From assembly GCA_045540915.1 (NCBI GenBank), contig JAZQID010000033.1:1-13001 (forward strand): a stretch of 13,001 nucleotides of DNA, read 5' to 3'. The notes under the pieces were generated by a model. The model was not told the origin of the DNA and made no database searches. It worked only from the letters and a program-made list of their open reading frames with translations. This DNA is from RGIG2206 sp045540915 (GTDB lineage Bacteria; Bacillota; Clostridia; Oscillospirales; Acutalibacteraceae). Of the stretch, positions 1 to 6,656 are shown piece after piece. Position numbers and translations under genes: made by a program. Within the stretch, counting starts at the first letter, position 1. The number at the start of each line of letters is the position of its first letter.

Positions 1-199
1 CACCGACAAGGCCCATCGTAGTTCCGCGCTTGAGGTTGAAGGTTACTCCGTCGACCGCCTTGACGTAACCGACGGTGTGGGAGAACATTCCGCCTTTGAT
101 GGGGAAATACTTCTTGAGCTCGTTGACCTGCAAAATGTACTGCGGATCATATTTGACGGGGGTGAAGTTGTTTTCGATAACTAAGTTTTCCTTGCTCAT
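1..199 (-). CDS. oppF: Oligopeptide ABC transporter ATP-binding protein OppF (5' part only)
   Basis: Partial gene: the first 66 residues are visible, then the window ends. This would be the second nucleotide-binding subunit of the peptide importer, working on the cytoplasmic face as a heterodimer with OppD. The visible part has a polar N-terminal segment, then the usual entry strand of the Opp/Dpp ATPase fold (LQVNELKKYFPIKGG), the family 'GYVKAVDGV' segment, and GLVG, the start of Walker A, just where the sequence stops. The start is the ATG at 199-197; a GGAGGG ribosome site lies about 9 bases upstream, and ATGA overlaps the stop of oppD by 4 bases, suggesting coupled translation. Assignment as OppF rather than a second OppD rests on gene order and the FPIKGG-type N-terminus. 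Signature motif, Walker B and C-terminal region cannot be checked. Confidence 0.9.
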   Translation of the reverse strand, partial: MSKENLVIENNFTPVKYDPQYILQVNELKKYFPIKGGMFSHTVGYVKAVDGVTFNLKRGTTMGLVG

Positions 200-1365
200 T
201 GAGCTTCACCCTCCTTCTTGTCATAAAAGCGGTAGCAAGAGACCTTGTGGGTATCGGATAGGCTGATCTCGCAGGGATATGCACCCTCGCAACCTTCGAC
301 ACACATCTCACAGCGGTCCTTGAAGTAGCAATAGTTAGGCATATTGACGGGGTTAGGCACCTTGCCGGGAATGGAATAAAGCTTGTCGACCTCTTTGCCG
401 ACGACCGGCTTGGATGCCATCAGTCCGATGGTGTAGGGATGGGCAGGATTTTCAAAGATCTCCTGCGCGGTTCCCTTTTCGATAACTCTGCCTGCGTACA
501 TAACCACGACGTAGTCGGCCATTTCGGCAATAACTCCGAGGTCGTGGGTGATGAGCATAATGGACGAGTTGATGCGGTCCTTAAGGCTCTGCAACAGATC
601 GAGTATCTGCGCCTGAATGGTAACGTCGAGAGCGGTAGTAGGCTCGTCGGCGATGATAAGCTTGGGGTTGCAGGCAAGCGCCATAGCGATCATAACACGC
701 TGACGCATTCCGCCCGAAAGCTCGTGCGGATACATACGGTAGACGCCCTCGCTGTTAGCGATTCCAACCATCTCAAGAAGCTCGATGGTGCGCTCCTTTA
801 TCTCCTGCTTGCTCATATTCTTGCCGTCGTGAAGCTCGATGACCTCATCGACCTGAGCGCCGATACGGAAGACGGGGTTAAGGCTGGTCATCGGCTCCTG
901 AAAGATCATAGAAATGAAGTTGCCGCGCAGATGCTGCATCGCTTCGATAGGAGTCTTGGTGATATCGTAGGCCTTGTCGCCGAGGTTAAGGCGAATTTCT
1001 CCGCCGACAACCTGTCCCTGAGGACGCTGTAAAAGCTGCATTATAGAAAGGCTGGTGACCGATTTTCCGCAACCCGACTCGCCGACAACGCCGACCGTCT
1101 TTCCTGCGGGGACCTCGAAGGAGATGCCGTCGACCGCCTTGACGGTGCCGACGTCGGTGAAGAAGTAGGTCTGCAGATTGTCTATCTCAAGTGCGTTGGC
1201 GGTATCCTTCATCTGAGTCAGATACTCGCTTTCGGGCACGTTCTTACGCTTATACTGTTTTTCAAGCGCGTTAGTGATCTTGCGATTTTCGCGCGAGATC
1301 CTGCGGGATTCCTTTGCAGAAAGGTATCCTTCGGGCTTTTTCTTTTCGGATCTCTTTGTTTGCAT
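196..1365 (-). CDS. oppD: Oligopeptide ABC transporter ATP-binding protein OppD
   Basis: ATPase subunit that drives peptide import together with OppF. All ABC motifs are intact in the 389-residue product: Walker A GESGCGKS (95-102), Q-loop Gln156, signature LSGGM (216-220), Walker B ending in Asp240 with catalytic Glu241, D-loop TALD (244-247) and H-loop His274. The C-terminal Opp/Dpp extension carries Cys346, Cys352, Cys359 and Cys377 in the family spacing, plus Cys355 and Cys365. The ABC domain starts near residue 58, so about 51 Lys/Arg/Glu-rich residues precede it. I keep this long start because AGGAGG (1379-1374) sits 8 bases before the ATG, whereas the internal Met52 has no recognisable ribosome site. 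The gene follows oppC after 19 bases and overlaps oppF by 4. Function is secure at family level; the transported peptides are not predictable. Confidence 0.96.
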   Translation of the reverse strand: MQTKRSEKKKPEGYLSAKESRRISRENRKITNALEKQYKRKNVPESEYLTQMKDTANALEIDNLQTYFFTDVGTVKAVDGISFEVPAGKTVGVVGESGCGKSVTSLSIMQLLQRPQGQVVGGEIRLNLGDKAYDITKTPIEAMQHLRGNFISMIFQEPMTSLNPVFRIGAQVDEVIELHDGKNMSKQEIKERTIELLEMVGIANSEGVYRMYPHELSGGMRQRVMIAMALACNPKLIIADEPTTALDVTIQAQILDLLQSLKDRINSSIMLITHDLGVIAEMADYVVVMYAGRVIEKGTAQEIFENPAHPYTIGLMASKPVVGKEVDKLYSIPGKVPNPVNMPNYCYFKDRCEMCVEGCEGAYPCEISLSDTHKVSCYRFYDKKEGEAQ

Positions 1366-1384
1366 AAATACTTCCTCCTTTCCT

Positions 1385-3022
1385 TTAGCGTTTCATCTTC
1401 GGGTCAAATGCATCGCGCAGGCCGTCACCGACAATGTTGAATGCCAGAACGGTGGCAAGCAAAAGCACTCCTGCGGGGATCCATATAAACCAATAGTTAC
1501 TCAATACGAAAGTATCGTTTACGTCGTTGATGATGTTACCCCAAGAGGCAAACGGGAATCGAACACCAAGTCCGAGATAGGACAAGGTCGCCTCGGTAAT
1601 GATGGTGCTGCCGAGTCCCATCGTGCAGGTAACGATAAGCTGAGGTATGACGTTGGGTATCAGGTGGCGGAAGATGCGGCGGGATACACGCACACCGCAG
1701 GCCTCGGTCGCGGTCATAAACTCCTGCTCGCGCAAAGAGAGTATCTGTCCGCGGACAAGACGGGCAATTCCGGGCCATCCGAGGAAGCCCAATATCAGCA
1801 TCAGGTACAGCATTCGTATCTGCGATTCAAGGTTTGCGGCATCCATCGCGGCACCGAGTATGATGATGATCGGCATCGAGGGGATGCAGTAGAATACATC
1901 GACTATACGCATAATGAGGTTGTCGACCCATCCTCCGAAGTAGCCTGAAATGCCGCCGAGGATAACGCCGAGCACCGTTTCAATGATAACGACGATGAAG
2001 CCGATTATCAGGGAAACACGTCCGCCGTACATCAAACGGGTCAGCATATCCATACCGTTTCGGTCGGTGCCGAGCCAATGCTCCTTGCTGGGTGCGGAGT
2101 AGGTGTCGAAGACGGTGGTCTCGATCTCCTGCTTGACCGCCCAAGACTTGTTAGCGGCGTCATACTTAAGGGTGTACTCAGCAGTCTCGCCCTTTTCGTC
2201 GGTGTAGGTGAACTCCTCCGACTTATTTTCAACGGCGGCAACAAGCTGATTCTTGAAGTCGCGGGTCAGGAAAACGTCGGGCATAACAGCGCGAACGATA
2301 TATGCGCTGACGTAGGCAATCTCGGTTCCGTTTTCAAAAACGACTCCGTCGGCATCCATAGTGTACTCCTTGCCCTCGGAAGTGAAGCTCTCTGCGCCTG
2401 AAACGCGGGCCTTGAGTGCATCATAGGTGAAAGCAAAGGAGAATGCGTCGTTGCTGGTAGACGAGCTGACAAGCTCCTTATTTGCGATGCCTATCAAATC
2501 CTCGCCGACATAGACCGAATAGAGATTGTCGGCGTCTTTAACCAGCTTGTAGGTTACATCGCGGTAGGTAAACTCCGCGTTATTCTTCTGAATAGCGAGC
2601 AGGGTCTGGGCCTGAACGACACCGGTGAAACGCTCCGCATCATTGACGGTGTAGCGGAACTCGGTGTTGTGAACTACGCCTGCGTAGTCCTTTCTCTGCA
2701 TATCAATGCGATAGAACTTCTCATCCTGTCCGTAGGGGGATACGAGTCCTCCGACAAAGGAGAAAAGGAACATTACCAAAAGCACGACAAGACCGGTAAC
2801 TGCAAGGCGGTTACGGAAGAAGCGCTTGGTGACCAGAGCGGTCGGAGAAAGCACCTTTACACGTCGGTCGTCGTTAAGAGAATACTTTTCAGGGCCGTTG
2901 TTTTTGGAAGGCTCGTTGCCCTTCATCTTCTCCATCTTCTTGTCGACGTTGTGCCTTACCGAAGCCTCGGGCACATTGTTAACGCGCAGGGGCGGCTGAT
3001 TCTGAATATCCTTGTTATTCAT
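1385..3022 (-). CDS. oppC: Oligopeptide ABC transporter permease OppC with large extracytoplasmic insertion
   Basis: Inner permease subunit pairing with OppB to form the translocation channel. It has 545 residues, against about 300 for typical OppC. Order of parts: polar cytoplasmic N-terminus (1-60); basic segment and first membrane helix (about 72-93); a long soluble stretch (about 95-310); then the standard permease core. The core starts with the hallmark HWLGTDRNGMDMLTRL (315-330), has helices near 336-358, 375-394, 404-424, 460-482 and 510-533, and carries the EAA coupling loop at about 434-458 (EFMTATEACGV...HLIPN). The core is therefore intact, and the enlargement is confined to the first loop, predicted outside the membrane. 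ATG 3022 follows GGGAGG by about 10 bases; oppB ends 15 bases upstream. The insert shows about 60-residue degenerate repeats and may contact OppA (inference). Confidence 0.95.
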   Translation of the reverse strand: MNNKDIQNQPPLRVNNVPEASVRHNVDKKMEKMKGNEPSKNNGPEKYSLNDDRRVKVLSPTALVTKRFFRNRLAVTGLVVLLVMFLFSFVGGLVSPYGQDEKFYRIDMQRKDYAGVVHNTEFRYTVNDAERFTGVVQAQTLLAIQKNNAEFTYRDVTYKLVKDADNLYSVYVGEDLIGIANKELVSSSTSNDAFSFAFTYDALKARVSGAESFTSEGKEYTMDADGVVFENGTEIAYVSAYIVRAVMPDVFLTRDFKNQLVAAVENKSEEFTYTDEKGETAEYTLKYDAANKSWAVKQEIETTVFDTYSAPSKEHWLGTDRNGMDMLTRLMYGGRVSLIIGFIVVIIETVLGVILGGISGYFGGWVDNLIMRIVDVFYCIPSMPIIIILGAAMDAANLESQIRMLYLMLILGFLGWPGIARLVRGQILSLREQEFMTATEACGVRVSRRIFRHLIPNVIPQLIVTCTMGLGSTIITEATLSYLGLGVRFPFASWGNIINDVNDTFVLSNYWFIWIPAGVLLLATVLAFNIVGDGLRDAFDPKMKR

Positions 3023-3037
3023 TTTTCTCCCCCTCCC

Positions 3038-4024
3038 TTACGCGATGCGGACACGCGGGTCAACGGTGGCATAGAGTATGTCGGAAATCAGGTTTCCTGC
3101 CAAGGTCAACACGGCGATAAATACTAAATAAAACATTGAGAACGGAATATCTCCGCCGACCATCGAATGATAGGAGGCGTAGCCGATACCGGGGATGGCA
3201 AAGAGGGTCTCGGTAATCAGTGCGCCCGAGAAAAGTCCCGGCAGAGAGCCGCCGACGATGGTAACGATGGGGATAAGTGTGTTGCGGAAGGCGTGATGAT
3301 AGATGACCTTCTTCTCCGAAAGGCCCTTGGCACGCGCGGTACGGATATAGTCGGCGTTAAGCACCTCGAGCATATTGGTACGGGTGTAGCGCATCAGCGA
3401 GCCCATTCCGATAACGACGAGGGTGACTATCGGCATCACAAGATGCTCGGCTTTGTCGAGGAACTGACCCATCGGGGTGAGCATATCGTAATCTCTGCCG
3501 ACAAGGCCGTAAAGGTCGAACCATCCGAGCTTGACCGAGAAAAGCAACTTAAGCAGTGATGCGAAGAAGAAGGTGGGCAACGAAATACCCGCCAAGGCGA
3601 CCACCGAAACGGTGTAATCGGTCTTGCTGTACTGCTTTGTTGCGGCGATTACGCCAAGCGGGATGGCGATTATAAGCTGGAAGAAGAAGGATATTGCTCC
3701 CATTATGAAGGAGAGCCAAACGGTATCGTTGAACTTCTCGGTAACGGGGACAGTCCACTTCCAAGAGTCGCCGAAGTCGCCCCTGAACATACTGCCGAGC
3801 CATCCGAAGAAGCCTCCGATGATACCCTTGTCCATATTATACATTCCCTTTAACTGCTCCATCCATTCCTCGAATGATTTAGAGCCGGGCTGCATTGATT
3901 TCTGACGCGCGATCGCTTCGATATATGAAGTAGGCAGACAACGCATCAATGCGTACAGAATGAATGCCACAAAAAACAAGATCACGACCGATATCAAAAT
4001 TCTTTTGATTATGTACTTGTGCAC
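3038..4024 (-). CDS. oppB: Oligopeptide ABC transporter permease OppB (GTG start)
   Basis: Permease subunit of the peptide importer, 328 residues, close to the usual OppB length. The first helix (about 6-28, KRILISVVILFFVAFILYAL) is followed by an external segment with the family-type pattern FGWLGSMFRGDFGDSW (73-88). Further helices follow near 102-127, 138-160, 195-212, 250-275 and 295-318. The EAA cytoplasmic loop is at about 225-249 (DYIRTARAKGLSEKKV, then the HHAFRN stretch), and the C-terminus is the typical VDPRVR. The reading frame stays open for another 64 codons upstream, but those residues do not resemble an OppB N-terminus. I therefore place the start at GTG 4024-4022, with GGAGGG 6 bases upstream and KYIIKRIL immediately after it. 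It lies 235 bases downstream of oppA and 15 upstream of oppC. Confidence 0.94.
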   Translation of the reverse strand: MHKYIIKRILISVVILFFVAFILYALMRCLPTSYIEAIARQKSMQPGSKSFEEWMEQLKGMYNMDKGIIGGFFGWLGSMFRGDFGDSWKWTVPVTEKFNDTVWLSFIMGAISFFFQLIIAIPLGVIAATKQYSKTDYTVSVVALAGISLPTFFFASLLKLLFSVKLGWFDLYGLVGRDYDMLTPMGQFLDKAEHLVMPIVTLVVIGMGSLMRYTRTNMLEVLNADYIRTARAKGLSEKKVIYHHAFRNTLIPIVTIVGGSLPGLFSGALITETLFAIPGIGYASYHSMVGGDIPFSMFYLVFIAVLTLAGNLISDILYATVDPRVRIA

Positions 4025-4030
4025 GGTTTT

Positions 4031-4036
4031 CCCTCC
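4031..4036 (-). promoter_or_regulatory. Ribosome binding site fixing the oppB GTG start
   Basis: GGAGGG on the minus strand, 6 bases before GTG 4024. It decides the start, because an in-frame ATG exists far upstream at 4216 with no comparable ribosome site and a non-homologous N-terminal peptide. Confidence 0.8.
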
Positions 4037-4048
4037 GTTCAAATTTGA

Positions 4049-4064
4049 CCTGCTTAACAGCAGG
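4049..4064 (-). repeat. Small hairpin just upstream of the oppB ribosome site
   Basis: Inverted repeat with 5-base arms (CCTGC / GCAGG) and a 6-base loop, ending about 12 bases before the GGAGGG of oppB. Short enough to arise by chance; it could affect access to the ribosome site if the leader folds. Confidence 0.35.
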
Positions 4065-4065
4065 A

Positions 4066-4096
4066 GAATCTGCGTTTTGCCTGTTTCTGCAGATTC
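4066..4096 (-). repeat. Inverted repeat in the oppA-oppB spacer
   Basis: Perfect 8-base arms (GAATCTGC at 4066-4073 and GCAGATTC at 4089-4096) with a 15-base loop. Its high-coordinate arm shares three bases with a second inverted repeat (TTCACAA 4094-4100 / TTGTGAA 4127-4133), so the two folds exclude each other. No poly-U tract follows on the minus strand, so it is not a standard terminator. Confidence 0.45.
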
Positions 4097-4188
4097 ACAA
4101 AATGTCTTTTCACCGAAAATGGCATCTTGTGAAGGCACAGAAACCGCATAGATCGGTGCAAAATTCGGACCGCAATAAAACAGTCCAA

Positions 4189-4223
4189 GGTTGCCTTGCG
4201 CACACAAGGCACGCAAGGCAACC
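4189..4223 (-). terminator. oppA-oppB intergenic hairpin (partial terminator or mRNA-processing/stabilising stem)
   Basis: Perfect 12-base inverted repeat (GGTTGCCTTGCG at 4189-4200; CGCAAGGCAACC at 4212-4223) with an 11-base loop, about 37 bases after the oppA stop. On the minus strand it is followed by TTGGACTGTTTTATT, only weakly U-rich, so read-through into oppB is expected. A hairpin here fits a common arrangement in which the binding protein is made in excess of its permease and ATPase. The loop contains a second TGCCTTG copy that can pair with the same CAAGGCA arm. Confidence 0.6.
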
Positions 4224-4259
4224 CCTTTACAGAGTCATATGAATTTTACAGTTTGACTA

Positions 4260-6512
4260 TTATTTCAGTTCGATGTTCTGAACTTCAGCCATCCATCCGT
4301 AGAAGGTGGTGATGTCAGGAGTTACGGTATCCATATCGATACGCTCGGTGCTGAAGATAATAGCATTCTGACGCTGGTAAACAGGAACCTCAACCGCCCA
4401 GTCAACAACGATGTCGAGGCAGGTCTTGTACATCTGCTTACGGTAGGACTGATCCATAGACTTACGGGCATCGAGGATAAGCTGATTGAGCTCATCGTCA
4501 GCGATGTCGTACATGTAGTTGGAACCGCCGGCAGCCATAGAGCCGTTGCCGGAGAAGTAGATCTGATACATATCCGGATCGACGGTTGCGCCCCAAGCGG
4601 CACACCACATATCAACGCTGTCAGCCTCAATACCGGTCCACAGGTCAGCGGAGTTGGTCAGGTCCTTAACGACCAAGGTGATACCGATCTCTTTAAGAGC
4701 TTCCTCAGCGAGAGTGAGCATCATAAAGGAGGGGTGGTCACCGGCGCCGTCAGCGGGGATCCAAACCTCATACTCCATCTTAGCGCCCTTAGGAGCGGCA
4801 GTTACCTTACCGTCGGCAACAGTGTAGCCTGCAGCCTCGAAGAAGGTAAGAGCAGCAGCCTTAGCGGCAGCGTACTTATCCTCTGTCTCCATATCAGAGG
4901 TGTAGATATCCTTACCGGTTGCATCGACAGAGAAGGCTACCTTATAGTCGGCATCGGTCTTCTGCGGTGCTGCCCAGGAAGTATTGGAGATGGGGTAGTT
5001 GATGACGGCTGCAGCCTCGCCGTAGTAGGAGTCAACGGCAACGTCACGATATACTGCGAAGATGGTGGCGAAAGCCTTACGCAGATTCTTGGAAGCGTCG
5101 GAATCGATATCGCCGCCGACGTTGACGCGCTTAGCGCTCATGCCGAGGTAACCGTATCCGAGGTTGTCAACGGTGTTGACGGTGATCTTCTTGCCGTTGA
5201 GGTCGCCGCCGTTGGCCTTCTTGATGGCCTTAACGGTGTCGATAGAGAAGGAAGGATCGGTCAGGTCGATGGTACCGGTGGTAACACCGTTAAGCTTATC
5301 AGCTTCCTGAGTCTCCATAAAGTTGATGTACTTGGTCTTCGGAGCGCCGAGGAAATAGCTCTCGTTGGCCTCGAAGGAAACAACGCCGTTCTCGAACTTC
5401 TTGAACTTGTAAGGACCTGCGCCCAGAGGCTTAGTGGTCTTAGCACGGACAGAAGCAAGGTCGCCCTTCTCGAAGCCGAACTTGTTGTTCTCGTAGTCAA
5501 ACTTAGAGGTATCGCCGTAGTAGTGGAGCGGGCAGATTGCAACGCCGAGCTGATAGATAGCGGTAGCGTCAACCTCGGTCAGAACAACGCGCAGGCTGTT
5601 CTTGCCGGTCTTCTGGATACCGGTGATGGACTCAGCGGAATCGCCGAATTTTACAGCAGTAGTCGGGTACTTCTCGTAAACTTCCTTGTCGATCAGATCG
5701 GAAAGCGCAGAACCGGCAGACTCCGCCTCGATAGCAGAGAAATTCCAATCGTACGCATTACCGACGGCCATTACGAAATCCTTAAGGGTAGCATCGGCCT
5801 TAAGAGTAAAGCCCCAGTTAGCTGCTATAGCAGCAACAGAGTCGGTTTCTTTGTTGTAGCCGTTATCAACGCAGTAATCTATGATTTCCTGAACGAAATC
5901 GGTCATACCACCGTTAACAGCAGTCCAGAAAGCAGTCTGCTGTTCTTCGGTAACAATACTGAAGTCGGTATTGTTTTCGCCGATCTGAACAAGATACTTA
6001 GACAGTGTGGTCATACCTGCGCGGTATTCCTTCATACCCTCGATCGGAACTGCGAACAGGGTGGAGCTTCCGTCATAGGTCGGGTCACACAGAACATACA
6101 TAGAGAAAATGACGTCATCAACGGTCAGCGCCTTACCGTCGGAGAACTTGATATCCTCACGAAGAGTAAAGTCATAGAAGACTGTACCGTCATCGTTGGC
6201 GGTGATCTTCAGATCAGCCGGTCCCTTGTAGGTATAGTCGGTACCGTTGTAGGCGATAGTCTCGCCCTTAATACCATTCATGATGATAGCACCTGTACGG
6301 TCACTGGTAAGCAGACTGATAGCAGTCATGCTTGCTACGTCCTGATCGTAAGCAGTCTCCGCAAAGAAGGGGGAGAACTTGCTGCTGAAGGGGCTGTAGC
6401 CAACGACAAGGGGAGTATCCTTGTTATCCTTGTCGCCATCGTTGGGTTTGCAACCAGCAAACATGCCGAGGCACATAATGATTGCAAGCGCAAGAGCAAG
6501 AACCTTTTTCAT
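4260..6512 (-). CDS. oppA: Peptide-binding lipoprotein OppA (family 5 solute-binding protein), enlarged
   Basis: Extracytoplasmic receptor that captures peptides and delivers them to OppBC. The N-terminus is a lipoprotein signal: MKK, a hydrophobic stretch, and lipobox FAGC with Cys21 as the lipidated residue, then a hydrophilic Asp/Lys-rich linker. Family 5 binding-protein signs follow: LREDIKFSDGKALTVDDVIFSM (117-138), GAGPYKFKKF (364-373), a DMWCAAWGATVDPDMY segment (634-649) and RKQMYKTCLDIVVDWAVEVPVYQ near the end. The product has 750 residues, against about 540 for enteric OppA; an extra segment at roughly 161-297 separates two conserved parts. ATG 6512 has a GAGGAG site 8-10 bases upstream. 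The family also includes dipeptide, nickel and sugar receptors; the oppBCDF neighbours favour peptides, but the ligand is not determined. Confidence 0.95.
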   Translation of the reverse strand: MKKVLALALAIIMCLGMFAGCKPNDGDKDNKDTPLVVGYSPFSSKFSPFFAETAYDQDVASMTAISLLTSDRTGAIIMNGIKGETIAYNGTDYTYKGPADLKITANDDGTVFYDFTLREDIKFSDGKALTVDDVIFSMYVLCDPTYDGSSTLFAVPIEGMKEYRAGMTTLSKYLVQIGENNTDFSIVTEEQQTAFWTAVNGGMTDFVQEIIDYCVDNGYNKETDSVAAIAANWGFTLKADATLKDFVMAVGNAYDWNFSAIEAESAGSALSDLIDKEVYEKYPTTAVKFGDSAESITGIQKTGKNSLRVVLTEVDATAIYQLGVAICPLHYYGDTSKFDYENNKFGFEKGDLASVRAKTTKPLGAGPYKFKKFENGVVSFEANESYFLGAPKTKYINFMETQEADKLNGVTTGTIDLTDPSFSIDTVKAIKKANGGDLNGKKITVNTVDNLGYGYLGMSAKRVNVGGDIDSDASKNLRKAFATIFAVYRDVAVDSYYGEAAAVINYPISNTSWAAPQKTDADYKVAFSVDATGKDIYTSDMETEDKYAAAKAAALTFFEAAGYTVADGKVTAAPKGAKMEYEVWIPADGAGDHPSFMMLTLAEEALKEIGITLVVKDLTNSADLWTGIEADSVDMWCAAWGATVDPDMYQIYFSGNGSMAAGGSNYMYDIADDELNQLILDARKSMDQSYRKQMYKTCLDIVVDWAVEVPVYQRQNAIIFSTERIDMDTVTPDITTFYGWMAEVQNIELK

Positions 6513-6547
6513 TTACATCTCTCCTCATAGATAGATTTTTATAAAGA

Positions 6548-6560
6548 CGGGTGATACCCG
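6548..6560. promoter_or_regulatory. Small palindrome over the oppA -10 region
   Basis: CGGGTATCACCCG on the minus strand: 5-base arms around a 3-base centre, enclosing the proposed -10 hexamer. It is a possible operator, but short enough to be coincidence. Confidence 0.35.
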
Positions 6561-6578
6561 AATTTACCGTTTTGTCAA
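6551..6578 (-). promoter_or_regulatory. Probable oppA promoter
   Basis: Minus-strand TTGACA (6578-6573, full -35 consensus), a 16-base spacer, then TATCAC (6556-6551, 4 of 6 to TATAAT). The predicted start near 6544 gives a leader of about 30 bases ending in the GAGGAG ribosome site of oppA. An alternative -10, TATAAA at 6543-6538, has no good -35 at the right distance. Confidence 0.6.
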
Positions 6579-6584
6579 GGGTTA

Positions 6585-6615
6585 TTGTTACAATGCATGT
6601 AATGCATTGTAACAA
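6585..6615. promoter_or_regulatory. 31-base palindrome upstream of the oppA promoter (candidate regulator site)
   Basis: Perfect 14-base arms (TTGTTACAATGCAT / ATGCATTGTAACAA) around a 3-base centre GTA. It ends 6 bases before the proposed -35, with its centre near -56 relative to the predicted start, a position typical of activator sites. It lies between the upstream terminator and the promoter, so neither transcript is expected to carry it whole, which argues for a DNA-binding site over an RNA hairpin. The regulator is unknown. Confidence 0.6.
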
Positions 6616-6631
6616 AGGGGGCGCCCCCTTT
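6611..6631 (-). terminator. Terminator of the membrane-protein gene
   Basis: Perfect 18-base palindrome AAAGGGGGCGCCCCCTTT (6614-6631), foldable as a GC-only stem of four to five pairs flanked by A-U pairs, followed on the minus strand by TTTGTT. It starts 11 bases after the stop codon at 6644-6642. Being symmetric with T's on both sides, it could also stop plus-strand transcription. Confidence 0.6.
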
Positions 6632-6633
6632 TC

Positions 6634-6656
6634 GAGCCGAGTTATTCTGTCGGCTC
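6634..6656. repeat. Hairpin enclosing the stop codon of the membrane-protein gene
   Basis: Seven-base arms GAGCCGA (6634-6640) and TCGGCTC (6650-6656) with a 9-base loop that holds the TAA stop (6644-6642). On the plus strand it is followed by CTTTTTC, so it looks more like a plus-strand terminator; on the minus strand it sits directly before the GC-rich terminator. Confidence 0.5.

Noticed and set aside
439..1032. Plus-strand open frame opposite oppD
   Set aside because: All ABC ATPase motifs lie on the minus strand; the plus-strand product resembles nothing and is explained by codon bias.
4025..4216. Upstream extension of OppB to an ATG at 4216
   Set aside because: The added 64 residues are Cys-rich and unlike any OppB N-terminus, have no ribosome site, and run through the structured spacer; the GTG at 4024 has a strong site.
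4734..6530. Long plus-strand open frame (598 codons) antisense to oppA
   Set aside because: It is the mirror of a highly codon-biased oppA. Its translation has no recognisable domain and no ribosome site, whereas the minus-strand protein is a clear lipoprotein-type binding protein.
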